A DNA stretch of 64,000 nucleotides from CAYNJF01 sp964397555 (GTDB lineage: Bacteria; Pseudomonadota; Gammaproteobacteria; Berkiellales; Berkiellaceae), in NCBI GenBank assembly GCA_964397555.1, contig CAYNJF010000004.1, forward strand, positions 20,759-84,758, in the 5' to 3' direction. The position numbers were made by a program, and so were the translations under genes. This document shows positions 52,607 through 60,885 of the stretch, in pieces; the stretch's first letter is position 1; each line of letters begins with the position of its first letter. Below the pieces are notes generated by a model. That model did not search any database and was not told the origin of the DNA. It saw only the letters and a list, made by a program, of their open reading frames with translations.

Positions 52607-52796
52607 GTCTATCCTTACTAAGAAATTGACCTCATATTATCATGTCGATTCACTTCAAATCCATGAGTTGGAACCTTGGCAAACCAAATTGCACTGCAAA
52701 CAACATGGTCTTACAACTTATAATCAGTCGTTTTTCTAGTATACTTAGCGTTCAAAACAGTTCCGGTTATATTTAAGTAACTCACAAGGAGAGGGC
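52607..52796. promoter_or_regulatory. Divergent uxs/ugd promoter region
   Basis: 190 bp of noncoding DNA feeding both directions. On the plus strand TATAAT (52720-52725) and TATACT (52741-52746) are plausible -10 elements upstream of ugd, without a clear TTGACA. The strong site AAGGAGAGGGC precedes ugd. Assignment of -35 boxes is not possible by eye. Confidence 0.5.
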
Positions 52797-54134
52797 ATGC
52801 AGGTTGCAGTTTTTGGTTCTGGGTATGTTGGACTCGTTATGGCCGCTTGTTTGTCCGAAGTGGGCCACAAGGTAACTTGCGTTGATATCAGTGAGGAAAA
52901 AATTCATCAACTCAAGCAGGGGGTCATGCCCATATATGAGCCTGGGTTAGAAGCAATCGTTGCCCATAGTACTCAAAACCACAAGCTTGAGTTCACAACC
53001 AGCCCTGAAAAAGCCATTCAAGAAGCGCAAATAATCTTTATTGCGGTTGGAACGCCTCAAGATGAGGATGGCTCAGCTGATTTGCAGTATGTGCTTAACG
53101 TGGCAAAAACCATCGGACAACACCTCAATCAGTACACCATTGTTGTTGATAAATCGACGGTTCCTGTAGGAACGGCTGATAAAGTGCAAGCCTGCATTCA
53201 AGGTGAGCTTGATCAAAGGGGGGTAAGCATTGACTTTGATGTGGTCTCAAACCCTGAGTTTTTAAAAGAAGGGGCAGCCATTGAGGACTTTCGAAAACCA
53301 TGCCGAATTGTCGTAGGTTTAAACAGCAAACGACCTGAGAAAAAAATGCGTGAGTTATACGCACCTTATACTAAGCTCAATGATTGTTTGATGATTATGG
53401 ACACTCGCTCAGCAGAACTCACTAAATACGCAGCAAATGCGATGTTAGCGACTAAGATTAGTTTTATGAATCAAATGTCGATGATTGCCGAGAGTGTTGG
53501 AGCGGATATAGAGCAGGTGAGAAAAGGAATTGGGGCCGATCCAAGAATTGGGTATCACTTCATTTACCCGGGCTGTGGCTATGGTGGCTCATGCTTTGGT
53601 AAGGACGTTCAAGCGCTGATCAAGACGGCTCATACCGCCAACGCAGGCTCAGAGATACTAGAGGCCGTAGAGTCGGTCAATGCTCGTCAAAAAGAGCAAG
53701 TCGTTAAGAAACTAGAACATCACTTTGGCTCAGTCAAAGACAAAGTCATCGCCGTGTGGGGGCTTGCGTTTAAGCCGGGGACGGATGATATGAGGGACGC
53801 TCCCTCTCGAGTTGCGATGGAGACTTTATGGGATAAAGGCGCCAAAGTCCAAGCTTATGATCCGCAAGCCTTAGAAGAAGCAAAAAGGATATACGGCGAC
53901 AGAGACGATCTGACCCTGACCAATCATCCAATGCATGCTCTAGAGGGAGCGGATGCCCTCGTTGTGTTCACAGAGTGGCCTGAATTCATTAGCCCTTCGT
54001 TTGATGAGATCAAAGCGACCTTAAAAGAGCCTGTGATCATCGATGGTCGCAATATGTACTCCCCAGAGGCTTTAAAGGCTTTAGGTTTTCGCTATTACGG
54101 GATTGGTCGTGGGATCACCACTCAAACGCTCTGA
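52797..54134 (+). CDS. ugd: UDP-glucose 6-dehydrogenase
   Basis: 445 residues. VAVFGSGYVGLVMAACLSEV (NAD), FIAVGTPQDEDGSADLQYV, VVDKSTVPVGTADKVQ, SNPEFLKEGAAIEDF and the catalytic cysteine in YPGCGYGGSCFGKDVQAL are all conserved, with WGLAFKPGTDDMRDAPS in the C-terminal domain. It oxidises UDP-glucose to UDP-glucuronate for Uxs. The 3' end overlaps the convergent gtrA gene by 13 bp. Confidence 0.96.
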   Translation: MQVAVFGSGYVGLVMAACLSEVGHKVTCVDISEEKIHQLKQGVMPIYEPGLEAIVAHSTQNHKLEFTTSPEKAIQEAQIIFIAVGTPQDEDGSADLQYVLNVAKTIGQHLNQYTIVVDKSTVPVGTADKVQACIQGELDQRGVSIDFDVVSNPEFLKEGAAIEDFRKPCRIVVGLNSKRPEKKMRELYAPYTKLNDCLMIMDTRSAELTKYAANAMLATKISFMNQMSMIAESVGADIEQVRKGIGADPRIGYHFIYPGCGYGGSCFGKDVQALIKTAHTANAGSEILEAVESVNARQKEQVVKKLEHHFGSVKDKVIAVWGLAFKPGTDDMRDAPSRVAMETLWDKGAKVQAYDPQALEEAKRIYGDRDDLTLTNHPMHALEGADALVVFTEWPEFISPSFDEIKATLKEPVIIDGRNMYSPEALKALGFRYYGIGRGITTQTL

Positions 54135-54544
54135 GGTTTAAAGACCCAGTGCTTTCGAGCTAAAAAGTTCCAGAAAAAAGCGACTCCCATGGCATTGAGC
54201 TTGGCGACAACCAAAGCAAGGTTGAGCCACTCAATGCCAACCCAAAGTAAGGCAGACTGTATGCCAAGACCCACGGCGCTGACCAAGTACGTCAACGATA
54301 ATTGGGTGTTGGCCTTAAAGTGATGAGTGTCTTGAAATACAAAGGCTCGGCATAAGACGTAGTTAACGAAAGTTGCCAACATAAAGCTAAGCATGTTATT
54401 GACAAGGTAATGGGTTGTAAGCATTGCATTAAGGGTAAGTAGGCCAATAAAATCGACAATGGCCGCACTGCCTCCCACACACACGTAAAGATAAAGCTGT
54501 TTGTCTTTGATGAACGATGAAATGAGTTTTTTTATAAGGTCCAT
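54122..54544 (-). CDS. GtrA family membrane protein
   Basis: 140 residues, four membrane helices. YVCVGGSAAIVDFIGLLTL, the charged turn and FVNYVLCRAFVFQDTHHFK, FLARKHWVF are typical of GtrA proteins, which are thought to flip polyprenyl-phosphate sugars. Its start codon abuts that of the divergent GT2 gene (CATATG), leaving no intergenic DNA. With the GT2 enzyme at 50.9 kb and the GT-C-like protein at 56.6 kb it could form a split GtrABS-like glycan-decoration set; this is inference. Confidence 0.85.
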   Translation of the reverse strand: MDLIKKLISSFIKDKQLYLYVCVGGSAAIVDFIGLLTLNAMLTTHYLVNNMLSFMLATFVNYVLCRAFVFQDTHHFKANTQLSLTYLVSAVGLGIQSALLWVGIEWLNLALVVAKLNAMGVAFFWNFLARKHWVFKPQSV

Positions 54545-55288
54545 ATGAGCAGTCTCTCTGTGATTACCGCCACCATGAACGCCAAGGACGATTTGGCGAA
54601 AACCATAGAGTCTGTGCAGTCACAAACTTACCCAGACATTCAACACATTATCATCGATGGAGGCTCCACTGATGGTACCCAAAGCTACCTTGAAAGTCTA
54701 AGCCAGATTGATTGGGTGAGCGAAAAAGATGAAGGGATATCCGATGCCTTTAATAAAGGGGTAAGGCGAGCTGCCCACGATTACATTCTTTTTTTAGGCG
54801 CAGGGGATTGTTTTTATGATCCTCAGGTTGTCTATCGTGTCTTCAAACAAGTTCAAAACCAGCCTATGCTCATCGCCGGTAAGGTGATGCGGACCACGAC
54901 GAGTGGCACTCCACTTTGGCAGGCACCTAAAACCTGGCCAGATGCTTTTCAGGTCAAAAGCTTATTGAGCAAATTAACGTTGCCACACCAAGGTCTATTC
55001 ACTCATCGCGCATTCTTTGAGCAATTTGGCGAGTTTGACCTTCAATGTCGATTTGCTATGGATTATGAGCTAATCCTTAGGGCCTACCATCAATTTCCAA
55101 GCATCGAGCTGGTGGATGAGGTAATTGCGACATGGCAAGAAGGTGGGGTTGGTCAAGGGCGTATTTTTGAGATTTACGATGAATATGATCGCATTAAAAG
55201 GCAACATAAAATTGCTCCGGGTTGGCAACTTGCGATGATTGACCAGTGGAATCGTATGAAAGTAAGAATTAAGGGAGTACTCGCATGA
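54545..55288 (+). CDS. GT2 family glycosyltransferase
   Basis: 247 residues. LSVITATMNAKDDLAKTIES, HIIIDGGSTDGTQSYL and the GAGDCFYDPQVV motif in place of the usual DxD are those of the WfgS/WbdN-type subgroup of family 2 enzymes that use GAxD. MDYELILRAY and VDEVIATWQEGGVG follow. It would add one sugar to the lipid-linked glycan. ATG 54545 directly follows the divergent gtrA start. ATGA overlap with the FkbM gene. Confidence 0.88.
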   Translation: MSSLSVITATMNAKDDLAKTIESVQSQTYPDIQHIIIDGGSTDGTQSYLESLSQIDWVSEKDEGISDAFNKGVRRAAHDYILFLGAGDCFYDPQVVYRVFKQVQNQPMLIAGKVMRTTTSGTPLWQAPKTWPDAFQVKSLLSKLTLPHQGLFTHRAFFEQFGEFDLQCRFAMDYELILRAYHQFPSIELVDEVIATWQEGGVGQGRIFEIYDEYDRIKRQHKIAPGWQLAMIDQWNRMKVRIKGVLA

Positions 55289-56037
55289 GCGCACTCGCGG
55301 TCCCTAAGTATATTATGGCGAACAATCCTTTTTGGGTTTGGCCGTTAAAGCTTATTCAGGCCTGTGTTTTTCAAGTCAAAAAAAGGATGATGGGACAACC
55401 CTTTACTAAATCCCTTTTCAATGGAACCACCATAAAGCTCTATCCGGATTGCCCAATTTCCAGTGCTTTTGTCTATGCGGATATCCCGGATAAGGATGAG
55501 ATCATGGCACTTCGTGCATATTGTCAGGACACCACAGGGTTTATCGACATTGGCGCCAATCTTGGGGCTTACAGTGTTTTGCTCAGTGATCGAGTCCAGG
55601 CTTTGGAGGCCTTTGAACCTGATCCTACCAGTCATCAACGCTTATCGAGTAATTTATCGTCCAATCAGCTCAACGCTCGGGCTCATCAACTTGCTCTGTC
55701 AGATTTTGTGGGGACTGCCAGTTTTAGTGATACTCAAGGGCAGCCTACGAATCATTTGCTCGATAACAATGAAGCTGGCACGACCGTCAAGGTCACGACC
55801 TTGGACACGATAAAATCGGAGTTTAACCATGAGCTTGACTATATTATGAAGATTGATGTTGAAGGCTTTGAGCTTCAGGTTTTAAAAGGCGGTGAGTCCT
55901 TCTTCAATGAATTTCGTGTCAAGGCCGTGCTCTTTGAGTCCTTTCCTGAACACTATAAGTCCGTTGAGGCTTGGTTTATCGCTCATGGCTTTCAGGTAAG
56001 GCACATTTCCCATCACAACTATTTGGCAACATCATGA
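55285..56037 (+). CDS. FkbM family methyltransferase
   Basis: 250 residues. GFIDIGANLGAYSVLLSD (SAM motif I), ALEAFEPDPTSHQRL and the FkbM stretch TTLDTIKSE then IMKIDVEGFELQVLKGG are present. These enzymes O-methylate sugars or small molecules, often in polysaccharide clusters. The N-terminal 50 residues contain a hydrophobic stretch (FWVWPLKLIQACVF) that may associate with membrane. ATGA overlaps link it to neighbours on both sides. Confidence 0.9.
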   Translation: MSALAVPKYIMANNPFWVWPLKLIQACVFQVKKRMMGQPFTKSLFNGTTIKLYPDCPISSAFVYADIPDKDEIMALRAYCQDTTGFIDIGANLGAYSVLLSDRVQALEAFEPDPTSHQRLSSNLSSNQLNARAHQLALSDFVGTASFSDTQGQPTNHLLDNNEAGTTVKVTTLDTIKSEFNHELDYIMKIDVEGFELQVLKGGESFFNEFRVKAVLFESFPEHYKSVEAWFIAHGFQVRHISHHNYLATS

Positions 56038-56597
56038 TAAGACAAGAATCATTTCATCCAACAAAGGCGTTTGATCATTTTCTGACACAATATCGCTACT
56101 CACGAGTGTTTAAGCAACTGAAGAAACACAAAACCATGCAAGTGATATACGACATGGGGTGTGGCCAGGGTGGCTTAGTTCATGCTCTAAACCAGCAAGG
56201 CTATGAAGCCTATGGGGTTGATCTTCAAGGAGCAGACAAGGTCTTTGCCGCTAACTTGAATCACCCACTTCCTTTTCAAGACCATTGCGCGGATTTAATT
56301 ACCTCATTGGCCAATCTAGAACACCTTGATGCCCCGGATATGAATTTAATGGAAATGCACCGCATGCTCAAACCTGGTGGTGTTTTATTGCTGACCACCC
56401 CCTCACCGTACGCCAAACCGGTATTAGAATTTTTGGCTTATCGACTCAAATTAATCGATCGCCGTGAGATTGATGATCATAAGCAGTACTTTTCAAAGAA
56501 AAAACTCGAGCACTCCATCAAAGAAGCAGGGTTTTCCTCAGTGAAGGTCAACTACTTCCAAGGACCGTTTAATTTGCAAGCGATCGCAGTCAAATGA
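56034..56597 (+). CDS. Class I SAM-dependent methyltransferase
   Basis: 187 residues from ATG 56034 (MIRQESFHPTKAFDHFL), overlapping the FkbM stop as ATGA. SAM motif I VIYDMGCGQGGLVHAL, GVDLQGADKVF, then LITSLANLEHLDAPDMNL and a MLKPGGVLLLTTPSP strand match UbiG/Methyltransf_11 proteins. The longer ORF from 55971 lies inside the FkbM gene. Probably another glycan-modifying methyltransferase. ATGA overlap with the membrane protein gene. Confidence 0.88.
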   Translation: MIRQESFHPTKAFDHFLTQYRYSRVFKQLKKHKTMQVIYDMGCGQGGLVHALNQQGYEAYGVDLQGADKVFAANLNHPLPFQDHCADLITSLANLEHLDAPDMNLMEMHRMLKPGGVLLLTTPSPYAKPVLEFLAYRLKLIDRREIDDHKQYFSKKKLEHSIKEAGFSSVKVNYFQGPFNLQAIAVK

Positions 56598-57679
56598 AGG
56601 CGCTCTCTCACCCCAAGGAGATGGTATGCGTAGGGCTATTAACGGTGATGGCCCTTGCTAGGGTGTTCTCAACCAACACCATTGGTTGCCCTGAGTATTT
56701 CGATTGTGAATCTTACATTCACATGACTCAAAACCTGCTTAGCCCTGATGCCCCTGGCCATCATGCCATGAGGGTGTTCCCCATTCTTTTGGTAAAAGGG
56801 TTGATGGGGCTTGGTCTCTCGACGTTTGCTAGTTTTCAGGCATGGGTTGCCTTGGCTTACCTTGGGTTTGGTTTATTAAGCTATGGGCTATTTCGACAAA
56901 AACTAAGCCCTTGGCTTGCCCTTGGGTTCTCTTTACTCTTAATGAGCCTTCATGAGGCCATGAAAGTTCCAATGGTTATTGTCTACCAACTCAATGATAT
57001 GTTGGTTTATCCAATCGGTTTGCTCTTGATCATTGCCACGTGTCAAAAAAGGGCAGGGTGGGCACTGGTGCTCAGTGTGCTCGGGGCTTTGACCCGTCAA
57101 AACCTCTTTGTTTTAGGTGTCTTTAGTCTGATTTGGTTGGGCGCAAAGAGCCGTGCACCCAAAATCGCTTTGTATTTGATTATTTTAGTCGGCGTTTATG
57201 GGTATACCCAATATTATTATGGAGCCACAGGAGTTTTTCAGGCACTTCTATCCCCACCTCCAGGCTTTTTCACCCCTCAACATCAATGGGACATCATTCG
57301 TGAATCTCAAATTTTAGAGCTCGGGATTGTCCTGCTGCCATTTGCCTTGTTTTTAAAACCAACCGCCCAATGGCTTATCCATCACTGGTTTGCATTGCTC
57401 TATGCGTGCATTACCATCGGACAACCCTATCTTGGTTATCATTTAACAGGAAATAACTTACCTCGGCTGGCCTTGCAAGGAGTTTGGGTGATAGCCCTGG
57501 CTCTTTTTTGGGTGGCAGGTCCAAGGTTATCCAATCGAGCCCAGTGGGCCACACTAGCCTATGGGCTAACCTTGTTTTGGTCATGGGGATTGGAGTTGAG
57601 GCTATTGTTGGCTGCCGCGATGACGCTGCTCTATGCCTATGAGCACAAGCAGCAACCTCTTAAGGAGATTAAGGTTTAA
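56594..57679 (+). CDS. Multipass membrane protein, GT-C-like
   Basis: 361 residues with about nine or ten hydrophobic segments. An early acidic motif in the first periplasmic loop (CPEYFDCESYIHMTQNLL) resembles the acidic pair of GT-C glycosyltransferases that use polyprenyl-phosphate sugars; later loops carry TRQNLF and HLTGNNLPRLAL. No closer family is recognised; it could equally be a polymerase-like protein. It is the last gene of the plus-strand block and ends near a weak hairpin. Confidence 0.7.
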   Translation: MKALSHPKEMVCVGLLTVMALARVFSTNTIGCPEYFDCESYIHMTQNLLSPDAPGHHAMRVFPILLVKGLMGLGLSTFASFQAWVALAYLGFGLLSYGLFRQKLSPWLALGFSLLLMSLHEAMKVPMVIVYQLNDMLVYPIGLLLIIATCQKRAGWALVLSVLGALTRQNLFVLGVFSLIWLGAKSRAPKIALYLIILVGVYGYTQYYYGATGVFQALLSPPPGFFTPQHQWDIIRESQILELGIVLLPFALFLKPTAQWLIHHWFALLYACITIGQPYLGYHLTGNNLPRLALQGVWVIALALFWVAGPRLSNRAQWATLAYGLTLFWSWGLELRLLLAAAMTLLYAYEHKQQPLKEIKV

Positions 57680-57687
57680 TTACGCTC

Positions 57688-57708
57688 AAGCATCCCTTAA
57701 GGATGCTT
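57688..57708. terminator. Weak stem-loop between convergent genes
   Basis: AAGCATCC (57688-57696 region), loop CTTAA, GGATGCTT, an 8-bp stem that overlaps the stop codon of the minus-strand gene. No clear T run follows on either strand, so its role as terminator is uncertain. Confidence 0.4.
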
Positions 57709-58335
57709 AAGAATAGTTTGTCTTGTTGGCTTTTCGAGGTCAGTTGAGGGGGATGCTTGCTCTTGAGCGGCTTTTGAACGCTCGAACTGAAGCAACATGG
57801 GGTTAGCCATGGGGCCTTGGGTGTGAATCCCATAAAAAGCTATCCCATTTTGAACACAGTAATCCATGAGCATCATCAATTCAAACGAGTTGTCGTGACA
57901 AACCACCACGGCTTTTGGGGATATTTGAAGCAACGACGTGTCCTCAAACAGGTCAAGGGTTGTCTCGGATTTAGAGTGGAGCACCTTACTCATTGGGTAT
58001 CCGTCTATGGCTTTGAAGCAGGGTTGTTCGCTCGAATGAGCCGTGCTGCAGGGGGCGGGCACTAAAATACTTGATACTTTTTTTTGATTGAGCTCATTTA
58101 AAAGTATAAGCGTTTGAGCATCAATCCTATGAGTCTGTTTATGCGATTTTTTCCTATTGCTTGGTTCTCTTTTAAGAGTAAAACAGACAAGTATGTGTGC
58201 ATGGCCATGAGTTTGTGTTAACTCATCAACCAAAGGCACGATAGCCTGGGTATTCTTTACAGTTTTGATGCTGTCTTTATGAAAAGTAACGGGGGTTGGC
58301 TCTTTGGTAGGGTAGCTCTGGTTAGGAACAGTCAT
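57697..58335 (-). CDS. Degenerate DUF2608/HAD-like paralogue
   Basis: 212 residues, soluble. Its C-terminal half PKAVVVCHDNSFELMMLMDY then GIAFYGIHTQGPM aligns with PKVLIMMDDQRYNLEDIQAY then IDFYGIRATRW of the DUF2608 protein encoded next, and HAHILVCFTLKREPS aligns with the HAD motif ILGCFDLDNTLI, so the aspartate nucleophile pair is lost (TLKRE). The paralogy is my alignment by eye. It lacks about 80 residues relative to its neighbour. It would be a non-catalytic protein if expressed. Two stem-loops fill the 83-bp space between the genes, one abutting its start codon. Confidence 0.7.
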   Translation of the reverse strand: MTVPNQSYPTKEPTPVTFHKDSIKTVKNTQAIVPLVDELTQTHGHAHILVCFTLKREPSNRKKSHKQTHRIDAQTLILLNELNQKKVSSILVPAPCSTAHSSEQPCFKAIDGYPMSKVLHSKSETTLDLFEDTSLLQISPKAVVVCHDNSFELMMLMDYCVQNGIAFYGIHTQGPMANPMLLQFERSKAAQEQASPSTDLEKPTRQTILKHP

Positions 58336-58373
58336 GTTAGTTTATCACCTTAAAAAATGAGTGACAAACTAAC
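58336..58373 (-). promoter_or_regulatory. 13-bp stem-loop abutting the start codon of the degenerate HAD gene
   Basis: In the minus-strand RNA GUUAGUUUGUCAC pairs with GUGAUAAACUAAC (one G-U), loop of 12 nt, and the 3' arm ends directly before AUG (58335-58333). The likely Shine-Dalgarno AAGGUG lies across the loop and 3' arm, so the stem could hide it. No T run follows, so it is not a terminator. Confidence 0.6.
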
Positions 58374-58379
58374 ATAAGT

Positions 58380-58407
58380 AGGTAAGAAAACAAAATGTTT
58401 CTTACCT
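58380..58407. repeat. 10-bp stem-loop between the HAD paralogues
   Basis: AGGTAAGAAA (58380-58389), 8-nt loop, TTTCTTACCT (58398-58407), 11 bp beyond the stop of the DUF2608 gene. It might terminate or stabilise that transcript; there is no T run. Confidence 0.55.
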
Positions 58408-58418
58408 GATTGGATGAT

Positions 58419-59306
58419 TTACCGCTTTCTCAATTTCTTACGGTACTCTACGCTTTCAATCGCCTTTTCAGTTGGGAGCCATTTGCCTCTTTTCATGACA
58501 TTAAATTGGATTTGCAAGGCTTCTGCCTTGGGGCTTATTCCATGCTTAGCCCATCGAGTGGCACGAATGCCATAAAAATCAATCTTCTCTTTTTTGCAGT
58601 ACGCTTGAATGTCTTCAAGATTGTAGCGTTGATCGTCCATCATGATGAGAACTTTTGGCTTAGAACCACGCTTTTTAAAAAGCTCGTCAAGCATTTTATC
58701 TTTATGGTTATTTCCACAAAACAACGTGTTGGCGGTGAAAAGAGCGGATTCAACATGACTTAGATCAGTGGCAGCATACTGTTGGCCATTCATCTTCAAA
58801 TTAAGTTTGGCGATTTGGGTTAGGGTCAGTTGAGCGATGTTTTGATTGGCGGCTCTTGCGGTAATGCCAAGGCAAGGGATGCCTTTTTGGTTCATAAAGT
58901 TCAAAAGGGCAGGTGCATTTTCATCGACAAGTTGGGGACTCATAAACGCTTCATCTTGGAGCATAAACTTTTGAAGAAGATTGACGTTTTTTTGTTGCGC
59001 CTGCGCCTGCTTAATCATGTAGTCGAGTTGTTCATGGTTTTGATTACGGCACAAAAGATCCGTGTACATGATAAGGGTATTGTCTAAATCAAAGCAGCCT
59101 AGAATATCGCTTGGCTGGTACTGGGCGAGAAGCTGATGGAGCAAAGGCTCGAGATCACACATGTCGTTGGAATCGACGATTTTCCCAGCATGAAAGATTG
59201 ATTCTACCAAATGGCCATTGGCTTGCATGCATGCAGCCTTTTCTGGTGAGAATGGCTTAAAAGCAGATACACGAAAGGGGCGGCTGCGATCGAAGTATAA
59301 TGGCAC
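58419..59306 (-). CDS. DUF2608 family HAD-like protein
   Basis: 295 residues starting at GTG (GAGCG upstream); no signal peptide. HAD motif I CFDLDNTLIMY (D and D), ITARAAN as motif II with T, a lysine in NHKDKML, and a motif IV-like acidic pair in VLIMMDDQRYNLED are present, so catalysis is possible. DUF2608 proteins are known mainly from Legionella, Coxiella and related bacteria, and their substrates are unknown. Many are exported there by secretion systems, but I see no secretion signal. It precedes its degenerate copy and follows the PqiA-like operon. Confidence 0.82.
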   Translation of the reverse strand: MPLYFDRSRPFRVSAFKPFSPEKAACMQANGHLVESIFHAGKIVDSNDMCDLEPLLHQLLAQYQPSDILGCFDLDNTLIMYTDLLCRNQNHEQLDYMIKQAQAQQKNVNLLQKFMLQDEAFMSPQLVDENAPALLNFMNQKGIPCLGITARAANQNIAQLTLTQIAKLNLKMNGQQYAATDLSHVESALFTANTLFCGNNHKDKMLDELFKKRGSKPKVLIMMDDQRYNLEDIQAYCKKEKIDFYGIRATRWAKHGISPKAEALQIQFNVMKRGKWLPTEKAIESVEYRKKLRKR

Positions 59307-59371
59307 TTTATTCGCTCAGTTAAAAATTTGGCGTACATTACCATAGCCTTTGATATTTGCAAGCCAAAAGG

Positions 59372-59956
59372 TTAGTTGGTTGGCTTTTTTTGGTCGAGGA
59401 TTTGAATGGCAAATAAAGAGAGTAGGCAGTAGGTTAAAAAGCAATAAAAGCCTATTTCAAGTTTAGCGTCCATGTTGATCATGACATGAATATCAATGGG
59501 TATGCCAAGCACAGAGGTCTCGTGAGTCTCTCCTTGGGTGCTTGAGCCGGTGGATAGATAGCTTAAGAATATTGCGACAATAAACACATCGCACATCGAC
59601 CATTTACCCATCGATTTAATCCAATGAAACAAGCGATCTTTTTGGGCGCCGGTAGCCACCAGAATGCAATGAACAAGCATGCCTGCTTTGGTGACAGGGA
59701 TAATAACACTGAATGCAAAAATCATGATCGCGACAAAGGCATAACCTTGGCGATATAAATTGATGACGGTATGCAAAATGGAGTTGGTGGTGTTGAATAG
59801 CTGGACGCCAAAATGGGCCAAAGGCACATCGACGGATCCAGATGAGCTAATGGTGAGCATGGACAGTCCAATGCCTGGAACCAAGAAAATAAAAGAGATG
59901 AAAGTCAGAATAAGACTTAAGAGCTCTTTTTGGTTTAAGGCATTGATTTTTGTCAT
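59372..59956 (-). CDS. PqiA-domain membrane protein
   Basis: 194 residues with four membrane helices. LYRQGYAFVAIMIFAFSVII then KAGMLVHCIL, followed by the charged loop HWIKSMGKWSMCDVFIVAIF, is the signature half of PqiA (paraquat-inducible protein A), a lipid-trafficking-associated inner-membrane protein that normally has two such units. Here it is a single domain. ATGA overlap with the SGNH hydrolase gene. It is the last gene of the carbamoyltransferase operon, a combination I do not recall as standard. Confidence 0.75.
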   Translation of the reverse strand: MTKINALNQKELLSLILTFISFIFLVPGIGLSMLTISSSGSVDVPLAHFGVQLFNTTNSILHTVINLYRQGYAFVAIMIFAFSVIIPVTKAGMLVHCILVATGAQKDRLFHWIKSMGKWSMCDVFIVAIFLSYLSTGSSTQGETHETSVLGIPIDIHVMINMDAKLEIGFYCFLTYCLLSLFAIQILDQKKPTN

Positions 59957-60882
59957 CCCAGATAAGCCTCTAAGTCTTCACGTATCCATTGAGCCCATTG
60001 AGCATGGCCTTGAGGGGTCAAGTGAATCTCATCGTGAAATAGCTCGTCAACATTTTCAGAGGAGAGCAGTTGAACTTTGTCGAGCAAGTAGCTGGCCTTT
60101 ACTTGGTGTTCATCCAAAACGGCTTTGACAATGGGGTCAATCTTAGCGTTACGATGAGATTGGGTTTTGCTTGGGCTGATGTAAATCAAGTGTACGAAGC
60201 CTTTGGACTTAAGATATTCATCAAGTTCTTTCAGGTGTCTTGCTGCGATGGAGGCAATGCGCTTTTTTTCAAGATCGGGGTTATTCCCCAATTGATAGCT
60301 CGGGATCTTTTTTAACGAAACTCGGTAAAGCCCATAGTGTGCTAACTCTTCCAGAGCCCATTTAGGTTTGGTCGCCCAAAAAGGTTGGCCGCCGATGCGG
60401 TTTAACCCTCGATAGAAGTCCCCCTCAGGAAAGAGGCTGACGTAAATGCGCGCTGGGGTATACTCCATTTCTTTAATAAAGCCATGAACATTCAGTACCC
60501 CCCATCCGTTGACGCCGGCATTACCGCTTACCCATGAAGTGTCTTTGATGGCAAGCTCTGAAAACAGCTGATGATCATCAATGTAAGAGCCCCCATAGGT
60601 CACAGAATCCCCCAAAAAAAGAATTTTATTCGAAGGGTTGTCACTCCAGGCCTGGGTACTTCGAAGTCCTTGGTGATTGATGCGGATGCTTGCCCCTTTA
60701 AAGCGGGTGACGTTTTGATCACGGACCGGCTTATACCCGTAAATAGGGCTGGACTCATAGACAATCACATCTCCGAGTCCCATGGTCCGAGCGGTCCATT
60801 CGAGAGCCCCAACAAGGCACAATAATCCAATGCCCCAAAGGACTATCATGGTCACTTTGGGGTGCTTTTCAAACACGGACAT
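59953..60882 (-). CDS. SGNH hydrolase-type esterase with N-terminal membrane anchor
   Basis: 309 residues. A hydrophobic segment VTMIVLWGIGLLCLVGALEW near the N-terminus is followed by the lumenal SGNH domain: ILFLGDSVTYGGSYID (block I, Ser), SGNAGVNGWG (block III-like, Gly/Asn) and DEIHLTPQGHAQWA (block V, D and H). Such membrane-anchored proteins attach or remove acyl groups on surface sugars, as in carbamoyltransferase/SxtJ operons. It lies 3 bp after the DUF5989 gene and overlaps the PqiA gene as ATGA. Confidence 0.87.
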   Translation of the reverse strand: MSVFEKHPKVTMIVLWGIGLLCLVGALEWTARTMGLGDVIVYESSPIYGYKPVRDQNVTRFKGASIRINHQGLRSTQAWSDNPSNKILFLGDSVTYGGSYIDDHQLFSELAIKDTSWVSGNAGVNGWGVLNVHGFIKEMEYTPARIYVSLFPEGDFYRGLNRIGGQPFWATKPKWALEELAHYGLYRVSLKKIPSYQLGNNPDLEKKRIASIAARHLKELDEYLKSKGFVHLIYISPSKTQSHRNAKIDPIVKAVLDEHQVKASYLLDKVQLLSSENVDELFHDEIHLTPQGHAQWAQWIREDLEAYLG

Positions 60883-60885
60883 GGA

